NCBI GenBank assembly: GCA_009746045.1
Contig: RPFO01000648.1
Coordinates: forward strand, 588,734-652,733
DNA: 64,000 nucleotides
Direction: 5' to 3'
Source: Mesostigma viride
Lineage: Eukaryota; Streptophyta; Mesostigmatophyceae; Mesostigmatales; Mesostigmataceae
Shown: piece after piece, positions 41,001 through 53,000 of the stretch
Numbering within the stretch: position 1 is the stretch's first letter
How the letters are laid out: the number at the start of each line of letters is the position of its first letter
Translations under genes and position numbers: made by a program
The notes under the pieces: generated by a model
The model's database searches: none
The model's input: the letters and a program-made list of their open reading frames with translations, nothing else
Told to the model about the DNA's origin: nothing

Positions 41001-44000
41001 AAAGCCGGCTAAAGTCCATTTTTCAGGCCAAATATTTTGGACAAAGCCGGCAGGCTGCAAAACACCCCGTGGGCAGCCACGCAGTGCCTGCGTTTTATAC
41101 CACAAATGTGTGTTTTAACCCTCTGACTTCGGCTCTCTTTTTGGCGGGTTACTTAATTGCCAGCCGGCTTCACGTTTGACTGTGACAAAACATGGGAACA
41201 GTCGTGAGGGAAGCTTCATTAACTGTCAATGGCCTGCATGTAAACAATAACAACATGGCAGGTGACGGTGAAGCATGCGTCCTTGTCAGGGAACGGGACA
41301 ACCCGTATGACGAAAATGCCATACTGGTACTCAAGGCTAGTGACGACAGTAAGGGTAATTTCCGGCAAGATGTCTCAATTACAGACCCTGCATGGTCGTG
41401 GATTCTTATGTACCGCAGCCCGCAGGCTGCAAAACTGAATTTGTAAGGTTGCATTCGCGCTTTTCACCTACGCCAGCAGGCGGGGAAATTTGCGCGCCAG
41501 TGGGGCTTGCGTAGTTTGCCGCCTAAAATCACGTAGCGGGTCTGGACTTGGCAAAAAATGGCCTCCTGCGCCAAGCCTGCGCAGCCAAAAATGGCCTGAC
41601 ACCTACAAATTGAGTCATTACCGCTTTAAGTTGCGATGGCCTCCATGCTGAAGTTGCGGTCGCCCCCCAAATTTTGGCGCCGCAACTTAACGCGGGAACG
41701 CAACCTTAAGAAACGCAACTTCTCGCGGGAATGACTGTACTGCCCCCCGCTCCACAGGACCCGCCCCACACTACTAGTCGGAACTGCCTACTGTGGCGGT
41801 CCCTACCCCTTTGAGACTTTCGCAAGTCATAAATAGTACGAGCGTGAGCTAAAAAATTGCAGGTAAACACCGATCGGCCCAACCACATGCAGAGCCACTA
41901 GCGTGTCCCATTGTGAGGTCCTCAAGTACGGCCCTATCATGTAGTCCTGCTATGGAGCAAACAATAGAAGGCCCCTGGTGGCATGCTGTGGTGTGACATC
42001 TTCGCCCCCTTTCCTTCCACATGACGGGTGCAGATCATGATCACCCATGCGCTGCCCTCCCTATAGCGGGCGTAGCAGCGACTTACTTTTCGGTGCTATG
42101 ATTGGGTGCCCCATTGATCACCCCTGGCTTCCCTTCCCTACCGCGGGTTGAGAAGCGACTCCACATGGTCCGGGTCGTTCCAGTCCGCCAGAAGAAGATT
42201 CCGCTTGACGATGCCCACCAGCTGCCGCCACCGCACCCGCGCCATCAACCATGCCATCAAGACCGCCACCAACCATGCCATCAAGCACGCCATGGAGTGC
42301 CGCATGTTCGGCGGCAAGCAGCGACACATCAGATGGTCAAGCTTGCGTGGGCAATAACAACAAACCACCCAGTGCCTAATGCTGGCACGACACGCACCAC
42401 TGCGGGACGAAACAGATGTAAGATTGCCACATGTCGCCATGTGGTTGCACGCCATCACGCCATGCCATGACGACTAGACCAGAACAATAATCTGCCAACA
42501 ATGCCTTACTCAACAATTCCCATTGAGACTGCTACAGATCATGCGCATTCCAGCCACCCAGCCCCCTGAAAAACACCAACGAGACGCATCAAAATTAGCG
42601 CACGCATGGTCAGTATTAGATATTAGTAGCCGCTCCCACCCAGGGTTTCAACCTTTAGCCTACCACTCACAAAGGCACCAGAGTGCGCCTGCGATAGACA
42701 ACGGGGCGGTCAGCATAAAATACTGTCAACGCGCTTTTTAAAGCCAGGAGACGCTGACTTCCAGAAACGTCACACGAAACCCTGTGGTGCACCGTACTGT
42801 CCTCCTATGCGCACAGTCAGGCAAGACTGCCCCCCGCTCCTTCCCTGCAAGCTGTGCTCTAGGGACGATGATCAACGCCACTGTGGGGCATAAACATATG
42901 CACGGGCACAGTCATGCATGCCTCTTCGCCTTGCATGGCTGCCCACAGGCAACAGTGTCCCCCACAAGCACCAGGTTGCCTACCTCGTTGTAGCTCTCTG
43001 CGTGCTCCCGTTCAAACTCGAGCAGCCGCACCTGCCAGCACAAGCAGTATGCAAGGGGGCCGATGCGTCCGTCAGCTGTTCGTCCCGCACAGGTTCATGC
43101 AACAGAGGGACGCATGTCCTTTTCCCGTGTGTCCAATGGGAGGGGTCCCAGTGAAATGGGAGCAGGTGACAGCAGTTCCCACAGTGCGAAGGATAAGCGA
43201 AAAGGGCAGGATGTGCCACAATGTACGTGGGCCCAAGTGCCTGTCGAAGAAAACAAGGAGCCATTCGCACACATGACCATGACCTGGGTCTCTACAACCC
43301 AACAATGGCTGGGATGCGAGAGCGGCAACTAAAACAGCCACCATCAAAGGTAGCTGAAAACTGGGGGAAACACGTGCTCATTGCAGCCCAGGACAACGTG
43401 GAATGAGCACGCTTCTTTCAGGCCTCATGGCAAAGAGCGCGACGCATAGCACCGGCACAACTCGGACGCAGGGGCCCCTGAAGATACCTTATGGATACCA
43501 TATGGATGCCCCTATGGATGCCTGGGCTCCCCGCGGGTCAAGTTGCGCGGCACGCGCTGCCTTTCCCCTACCACGCCCCCGATTTCTCAGCGGAATGCTG
43601 ACACGGACCAAACCACAAATACTCTTCGCTAAACCTTGGTGAAGAGTTTTCTACGGCAATCCATGCCGTCAAACGATGGCATCTTGCTGGACCTGGAAAG
43701 GGTGCGTGTTGTCACGTGCCATGCATGCGTCCCAAGCAGACCCTGGCCAGCCCACCCCTGGCAAATGTCCTTCCCCTTAGTCGAGCTGGCCATGGCCCCC
43801 TGTGCCTGCACCGCCCCCCCCCCACATGCGCGTGCGTGTGCACCTGTCGCCGGCACTCGGGCAGCGACCCCAGGTCTCGCTTGCGGGAGCAGATCATGCA
43901 GCGCTGGAGAACGTCACGCAGCCGCGCCAGGCCGGACTGCAGGCGCAGGCAACCAAGGCACACATTCATGAGAAGAAGAACCGTTCAGACAACCAGACGA

Positions 44001-47000
44001 GCGGGCGCACGTTGGCGTGGCAAAATTGGCATAAGAGTGGTGACAGAGATATCCAGGCATGTCAGAGATATCCGACACGTAGTTGCCACCGGCCGTTGCG
44101 GCACTCCGCTGCACAACCATCTGCACACACCACACACTGCACAACATCTGTGCTGGTACGGCATGGCGCCAGGACAACACGCGCCTGTGCGCCCCAGGTG
44201 TGTGCTGACATCTCCTACACCCGTTGTAGGGCCAAGGGGGGGGGGCGGGGGCAGGGCATGCGCCACGCAGACATGGGGCGCCATGATAGTAGAACATCAT
44301 GGAGGGCATGTAGGAAGCCTGGCGGACGGCACGGGAAGAGCGTGGCAGATGGCACCCGATGAAAGCCAAGGTGACAGGGTGGGGTGTGCCGATGGGTAAT
44401 ACTCGACTACAATATAGATCGGAAGACACGGTCCCTCCTGCGATGGGTAATACTCGACTACAATATAGATCGGAAGACACGGTCCCTCCTGCGATGGGTA
44501 AAACTCGACCACAATATAGATCGGAAGACACGGTCCCTCCTGCGATGGGTAATACTCGACAACAATATAGATCGGAAGACACGGTCCCTCCTGCGATGGG
44601 TAATACTCGACTACAATATAGATCGGAAGACACGGTCCCTCCTGCGATGGGTAATACTCGACTACAATATAGGTCGGAAGACACGGTCCCTCCTACGCTC
44701 TTCCTCACACACATCACCACCCACCAACATCTGCCACGCCGCGGGACACACCCGCACATGGACCCACACAGGGCGCAGGGCGCAAGGAGCTACCTGCCGG
44801 CACGGGCGCAGGTGCGTGCGTTCGCGTGTGCGCCAGCACCTAGATTGTTCACTTCTGCTACTCCATCGCACTACCAACAAGCTGCTTCCTCTCCTAACTG
44901 CTTCCACTAGAGCCATCCCCGCCCACCTCGTTCCTCTTCTCCATTGGCCGCTGGATGGCCTCCATGAAAACTGACGGCTGCTGGTACGGCTCACAGCCCA
45001 GAAAGTTGAGCAGCGGCTGGGGGGGGAGGGAAGGGCGGGCAGAGGGATGGCAGGGTAGAGGGATGGGGCGGGTAGAGGGATGGGGCGGGTCCAATAAGAG
45101 CACAGTGGCCCGAGTCGTAACGACAGGTGGCACGCAGTAGACAGCAGTCCACATGCACGCGGGGCCATGGTCATGCGCACGCACCGACTGGCTCCAATGT
45201 ATGCATGCACGCACACGCACTATACTATAGTGACCACACGCACACGCACACAGGGGATGCTCTAGTAACAGTGAGGATGGGCCATGTGCCACCTGCCTAT
45301 TGGGTCTACAGCAATCCCAGGCAGATGAATATGGCGGAACCAAAATCACTCGGTATGGGGTCTACTAGTATGCCGTGATGCGGCTGGAGGCAAGCCTAGG
45401 CAAGGGGACCTGCCTCGAAGGAGGGCCGGTCAGGCAACCGCATGCCACCTCTACTGTGCTGCCACATAGACCGGTCGCGGTGTGCTCATACCAGCCTGTG
45501 CGAGGTGCCCCATGTACGTTTGCCGGTGCCGCTGGGCGCCCCTCAGCATCTCTACGTCATACTCTTTACTTGTTTCCACAGTACAGCAGAGTAGCAAGTT
45601 TATGCAACAGCATTGCCAAGATGGGGGTGCGGACGGACCATCCCCAAAACACCAAAGCAGAGAAGAGGGCATGCAGCGCCCAGCTGGCTGCCCTCGCGCG
45701 CACCAAAGTGCCAGCTGCCCTCGCGCGCATGCCAACAACATCAGTGCGCAGCCCATAACAATACCCAAAAACAAGACAAGGCAAGCCATCCATCCCCACA
45801 AAGACGCTGCTGCATAGCCCCTGTGCTGGGCCCTGTGCTGGCCAATGTGTTGGCCCATGCCCCGGCTTGTTGCCCCACCTGCAGGTGTGCCACGTGGCTG
45901 CTGGGTGTGTTGGGCGTGGGGGTCCCCGTCATGATCCAGCGGCACTGCGCGGGCAGCGAGCAAGCCATGCTGAGCTTGTTGCTGATGCCCGCCGCCGTGC
46001 CTGCACACGAGAAGGCCACAAGGCAGCGCACCGCGACGGGCAGCGGGCCACGAGGAGGGGGGATCACACAGGAGGGCGAGCGGCATCACCAACGGTCACC
46101 AGCGGGCCACCAGGAGGGGGGATCACACAGGAGGGCGAGCGGCATCACCAACGGTCACCAGCGGGCCACCAGGAGGGGGATCACACAGGAGGGCGAGCGG
46201 CATCACCAACGGTCACCAGCGGGCCACCAGGAGGGGGGATCACACAGGAGGGCGAGCGGCATCACCAACGGTCACCAGCGGGCCACCAGGAGGGGGGATC
46301 ACACAGGAGGGCGAGCGGCATCACCAACGGTCACCAGCGGGCCACCAGGAGGGGGGATCACACAGGAGGGCGAGCGGCATCACCAACGGTCACCAGCAGG
46401 CCACCAGGAGGGGGGATCATTAGCGACGTCGCCCAAGTCACAACAAGGCATGCAAAGCGACCAAGCTAAGAAGCCACGAGTGAGCGGGCAGTTGGCAGGT
46501 GGGCAGTGAAGCATGTAGAGCGGCGGCAACATAGGGTGCACTTGAGCCGTAATATGGGTCCCTGACACTTAGCTGGACTGCGTGCGGCGGATGCCAGACC
46601 TCCCTGCCTGGGAGCGGCTGGGGAGGCCACCTCGTCGTGCGCATGCCCCGCCTTCCCCTGTTCCCACATGGAGCTCCCACACACGGTGTTGTACATAAAG
46701 CGGGGTGCTATACATAAAACGAGGGGCTGACTCCCGTGCCCAGGCCATGCAGCAGCTCTCGACATGCACCCCGATGACCCAGCGCAGCCATGCCTCTACT
46801 GTGCCGCTCTAATTCTGCTGCACTTATGCCTGTCTTGCCTTTATTTACACGACACGCTACCGTTGATGGTAAACAGAAGTATATATTAAACACTCTGGAG
46901 TGCTAGCTTTATTTTACATTCATAGACTGTGGCGAGTCACCACCCTGCCCCCCCGGCCACCTGCCAAGCGTGTGCCCCTCGTCCACCACCAGCACGCGCG

Positions 47001-50000
47001 GCCACCTACCGAGCGTGTGCCCCTCGTCCACCAGCACGCGCTGCCAGTGGACGCGCAGCAGCAGGCTGCCGTGGCCCTTGCCCCACTCGACGCTCAGGCG
47101 GTGGATGGACGCGATCACCTGTGGTCGCGACACGTGGCGACGCGTGGGGCACCACACGTCGCCATCAGGCACGTTCCCCCGCATGCACACCGTGGCTGCA
47201 ACCACCCCGCGCATGCACAAGCCACCGCGACCATCATGGCCATCCCTACGGCTGCCGTGCCGGCAAGATCACGAGCTGCATCGCCCCATCACGGGCTAGC
47301 GCCATGCCCTTGCTTCTCATAATTAACATTACTTTACATCATCAACACTAGTTTACATAATTTACATTACTTTACATCATCAACACTAGTTTACATAATT
47401 TACATTACTTTACATCATCAACACTAGTTTACATAATTAACATTACTTTACATAATTTACATTACTTTACATCATCAACACTAGTTTACATAATTTACAT
47501 TACTTTACATCATCAACACTAGTTTACATAATTTACATTACTTTACATCATCAAGACTAGTTTACATAATTAACATTACTTTACATCATCAACACTAGTT
47601 TACATAATTAACATTACTTTACATTATCAACACTAGTTTACATAATTTACATTACTTTACATCATCAACACTAGTTTACATAATTTACATTACTTTACAT
47701 CATCAACACTAGTTTACATAATTTACATTACATCATCAACACTAGTTTACATAATTTACATTACTTTACATCATCAACACTAGTTTACATAATTAACATT
47801 ACTTTAGACCGCGCCAGGCCATGGGACCAGAGCATGCCGCGCGCACCACCCTGGGTGGCTGCATAAGGGTGCAGGGATCACCGACCTTCGGTATTGTTGC
47901 CAGGGTTGTGCCATACCGACCTTCTGTATTGTTGCCAGGGTTGTGCCATACCGACCTTCGGTATTGTTGCCAGGGTTGTGCCATACCGACCTTCCGTATT
48001 GTTGCCAGGGTTGTGCCATACCGACCTTCTGTATTGTTGCCAGGGTTGTGCCATACCGACCTTCTGTATTGTTGCCAGGGTTGTGCCATACCGACCTTCT
48101 GTATTGTTGCCAGGGTTGTGCCATACCGACCTTCGGTATTGTTGCCAGGGTTGTGCCATACCGACCTTCCGTATTGTTGCCAGGGTTGTGCCATACCGAC
48201 CTTCTGTATTGTTGCCAGGGTTGTGCCATACCGACCTTCTGTATTGTTGCCAGGGTTGTGCCATACCGACCTTCTGTATTGTTGCCAGGGTTGTGCCATA
48301 CCGACCTTCTGTATTGTTGCCAGGGTTGTGCCATACCGACCTTCTGTATTGTTGCCAGGGTTGTGCCATACCGACCTTCTGTATTGTTGCCAGGGTTGTG
48401 CCATACCGACCTTCTGTATTGTTGCCAGGGTTGTGCCATACCGACCTTCTGTATTGTTGCCAGGGTTGTGCCATACCGACCTTCTGTATTGTTGCCAGGG
48501 TTGTGCCATACCGACCTTCGTATTGTTGCCAGGGTTGTGCCATACCGACCTTCTGTATTGTTGCCAGGGTTGTGCCATACCGACCTTCCGTATTGTTGCC
48601 AGGGTTGTGCCATACCGACCTTCCGTATTGTTGCCAGGGTTGTGCCATACCGACCTTCCGTATTGTTGCCAGGGTTGTGCCATACCGACCTTCTGTATTG
48701 TTGCCAGGGTTGTGCCATACCGACCTTCTGTATTGTTGCCAGGGTTGTGCCATACCGACCTTCCGTATTGTTGCCAGGGTTGTGCCATACCGACCTTCTG
48801 TATTGTTGCCAGGGTTGTGCCATACCGACCTTCTGTATTGTTGCCAGGGTTGTGCCATACCGACCTTCCGTATTGTTGCCAGGGTTGTGCCATACCGACC
48901 TTCCGTATTGTTGCCAGGGTTGTGCCATACCGACCTTCTGTATTGTTGCCAGGGTTGTGCCATACCGACCTTCCGTATTGTTGCCAGGGTTGTGCCATAC
49001 CGACCTTCTGTATTGTTGCCAGGGTTGTGCCATACCGACCTTCCGTATTGTTGCCAGGGTTGTGCCATACCGACCTTCCGTATTGTTGCCAGGGTTGTGC
49101 CATACCGACCTTCTGTATTGTTGCCAGGGTTGTGCCATACCGACCTTCTGTATTGTTGCCAGGGTTGTGCCATACCGACCTTCTGTATTGTTGCCAGGGT
49201 TGTGCCATACCGACCTTCCGTATTGTTGCCAGGGTTGTGCCATACCGACCTTCCGTATTGTTGCCAGGGTTGTGCCATACCGACCTTCCGTATTGTTGCC
49301 AGGGTTGTGCCATACCGACCTTCTGTATTGTTGCCAGGGTTGTGCCATACCGACCTTCTGTATTGTTGCCAGGGTTGTGCCATACCGACCTTCCATATTG
49401 TTGCCAGGGTTGTGCCATACCGACCTTCTGTATTGTTGCCAGGGTTGTGCCATACCGACCTTCTGTATTGTTGCCAGGGTTGTGCCATACCGACCTTCTG
49501 TATTGTTGCCAGGGTTGTGCCATACCGACCTTCTGTATTGTTGCCAGGGTTGTGCCATACCGACCTTCTGTATTGTTGCCAGGGTTGTGCCATACCGACC
49601 TTCTGTATTGTTGCCAGGGTTGTGCCATACCGACCTTCTGTATTGTTGCCAGGGTTGTGCCATACCGACCTTCTGTATTGTTGCCAGGGTTGTGCCATAC
49701 CGACCTTCCGTATTGTTGCCAGGGTTGTGCCATACCGACCTTCTGTATTGTTGCCAGGGTTGTGCCATACCGACCTTCCGTATTGTTGCCAGGGTTGTGC
49801 CATACCGACCTTCCGTATTGTTGCCAGGGTTGTGCCATACCGACCTTCCGTATTGTTGCCAGGGTTGTGCCATACCGACCTTCTGTATTGTTGCCAGGGT
49901 TGTGCCATACCGACCTTCTGTATTGTTGCCAGGGTTGTGCCATACCGACCTTCCATATTGTTGCCAGGGTTGTGCCATACCGACCTTCTGTATTGTTGCC

Positions 50001-53000
50001 AGGGTTGTGCCATACCGACCTTCTGTATTGTTGCCAGGGTTGTGCCATACCGACCTTCTGTATTGTTGCCAGGGTTGTGCCATACCGACCTTCTGTATTG
50101 TTGCCAGGGTTGTGCCATACCGACCTTCTGTATTGTTGCCAGGGTTGTGCCATACCGACCTTCTGTATTGTTGCCAGGGTTGTGCCATACCGACCTTCCG
50201 TATTGTTGCCAGGGTTGTGCCATACCGACCTTCTGTATTGTTGCCAGGGTTGTGCCATACCGACCTTCTGTATTGTTGCCAGGGTTGTGCCATACCGACC
50301 TTCTGTATTGTTGCCAGGGTTGTGCCATACCGACCTTCTGTATTGTTGCCAGGGTTGTGCCATACCGACCTTCTGTATTGTTGCCAGGGTTGTGCCATAC
50401 CGACCTTCTGTATTGTTGCCAGGGTTGTGCCATACCGACCTTCTGTATTGTTGCCAGGGTTGTGCCATACCGACCTTCTGTATTGTTGCCAGGGTTGTGC
50501 CATACCGACCTTCTGTATTGTTGCCAGGGTTGTGCCATACCGACCTTCTGTATTGTTGCCAGGGTTGTGCCATACCGACCTTCTGTATTGTTGCCAGGGT
50601 TGTGCCATACCGACCTTCCGTATTGTTGCCAGGGTTGTGCCATACCGACCTTCCGTATTGTTGCCAGGGTTGTGCCATACCGACCTTCCGTATTGTTGCC
50701 AGGGTTGTGCCATACCGACCTTCTGTATTGTTGCCAGGGTTGTGCCATACCGACCTTCTGTATTGTTGCCAGGGTTGTGCCATACCGACCTTCCGTATTG
50801 TTGCCAGGGTTGTGCCATACCGACCTTCTGTATTGTTGCCAGGGTTGTGCCATACCGACCTTCTGTATTGTTGCCAGGGTTGTGCCATACCGACCTTCCG
50901 TATTGTTGCCAGGGTTGTGCCATACCGACCTTCTGTATTGTTGCCAGGGTTGTGCCATACCGACCTTCTGTATTGTTGCCAGGGTTGTGCCATACCGACC
51001 TTCCGTATTGTTGCCAGGGTTGTGCCATACCGACCTTCTGTATTGTTGCCAGGGTTGTGCCATACCGACCTTCCGTATTGTTGCCAGGGTTGTGCCATAC
51101 CGACCTTCCGTATTGTTGCCAGGGTTGTGCCATACCGACCTTCTGTATTGTTGCCAGGGTTGTGCCATACCGACCTTCTGTATTGTTGCCAGGGTTGTGC
51201 CATACCGACCTTCTGTATTGTTGCCAGGGTTGTGCCATACCGACCTTCCGTATTGTTGCCAGGGTTGTGCCATACCGACCTTCCGTATTGTTGCCAGGGT
51301 TGTGCCATACCGACCTTCCGTATTGTTGCCAGGGTTGTGCCATACCGACCTTCTGTATTGTTGCCAGGGTTGTGCCATACCGACCTTCTGTATTGTTGCC
51401 AGGGTTGTGCCATACCGACCTTCTGTATTGTTGCCAGGGTTGTGCCATACCGACCTTCTGTATTGTTGCCAGGGTTGTGCCATACCGACCTTCTGTATTG
51501 TTGCCAGGGTTGTGCCATACCGACCTTCTGTATTGTTGCCAGGGTTGTGCCATACCGACCTTCTGTATTGTTGCCAGGGTTGTGCCATACCGACCTTCTG
51601 TATTGTTGCCAGGGTTGTGCCATACCGACCTTCTGTATTGTTGCCAGGGTTGTGCCATACCGACCTTCTGTATTGTTGCCAGGGTTGTGCCATACCGACC
51701 TTCTGTATTGTTGCCAGGGTTGTGCCATACCGACCTTCTGTATTGTTGCCAGGGTTGTGCCATACCGACCTTCTGTATTGTTGCCAGGGTTGTGCCATAC
51801 CGACCTTCTGTATTGTTGCCAGGGTTGTGCCATACCGACCTTCCGTATTGTTGCCAGGGTTGTGCCATACCGACCTTCCGTATTGTTGCCAGGGTTGTGC
51901 CATACCGACCTTCCGTATTGTTGCCAGGGTTGTGCCATACCGACCTTCCGTATTGTTGCCAGGGTTGTGCCATACCGACCTTCTGTATTGTTGCCAGGGT
52001 TGTGCCATACCGACCTTCCGTATTGTTGCCAGGGTTGTGCCATACCGACCTTCTGTATTGTTGCCAGGGTTGTGCCATACCGACCTTCGTATTGTTGCCA
52101 GGGTTGTGCCATACCGACCTTCCGTATTGTTGCCAGGGTTGTGCCATACCGACCTTCCGTATTGTTGCCAGGGTTGTGCCATACCGACCTTCCGTATTGT
52201 TGCCAGGGTTGTGCCATACCGACCTTCCGTATTGTTGCCAGGGTTGTGCCATACCGACCTTCTGTATTGTTGCCAGGGTTGTGCCATACCGACCTTCCGT
52301 ATTGTTGCCAGGGTTGTGCCATACCGACCTTCTGTATTGTTGCCAGGGTTGTGCCATACCGACCTTCTGTATTGTTGCCAGGGTTGTGCCATACCGACCT
52401 TCCGTATTGTTGCCAGGGTTGTGCCATACCGACCTTCCGTATTGTTGCCAGGGTTGTGCCATACCGACCTTCTGTATTGTTGCCAGGGTTGTGCCATACC
52501 GACCTTCTGTATTGTTGCCAGGGTTGTGCCATACCGACCTTCTGTATTGTTGCCAGGGTTGTGCCATACCGACCTTCTGTATTGTTGCCAGGGTTGTGCC
52601 ATACCGACCTTCTGTATTGTTGCCAGGGTTGTGCCATACCGACCTTCTGTATTGTTGCCAGGGTTGTGCCATACCGACCTTCTGTATTGTTGCCAGGGTT
52701 GTGCCATACCGACCTTCGTATTGTTGCCAGGGTTGTGCCATACCGACCTTCTGTATTGTTGCCAGGGTTGTGCCATACCGACCTTCCGTATTGTTGCCAG
52801 GGTTGTGCCATACCGACCTTCCGTATTGTTGCCAGGGTTGTGCCATACCGACCTTCTGTATTGTTGCCAGGGTTGTGCCATACCGACCTTCTGTATTGTT
52901 GCCAGGGTTGTGCCATACCGACCTTCTGTATTGTTGCCAGGGTTGTGCCATACCGACCTTCTGTATTGTTGCCAGGGTTGTGCCATACCGACCTTCTGTA

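Larger units (their letters stand above)
39823..42141 (-). other. SNF2 intron 13
   Basis: 2,319 bp. Contains the TA-flanked TIR element at 40831-41737 and a diverged duplicate of the exon 13 donor region near 42038-42082. The remaining sequence has no recognised gene. Confidence 0.75.

Noticed and set aside
44413..44680. AGATCGGAAGA in every 51-bp unit resembles the start of an Illumina adapter
   Set aside because: The match stops after about 11 bases (ACACGG follows), it recurs at a fixed place in a genomic repeat, and flanks are ordinary genomic sequence; chance likeness is more probable than contamination.
44359..44974. Repetitive ORFs (MGNTRLQYRSEDTVPPA-type) over the 51-bp array
   Set aside because: Period divisible by three keeps frames open on both strands; no domain, and intronic.
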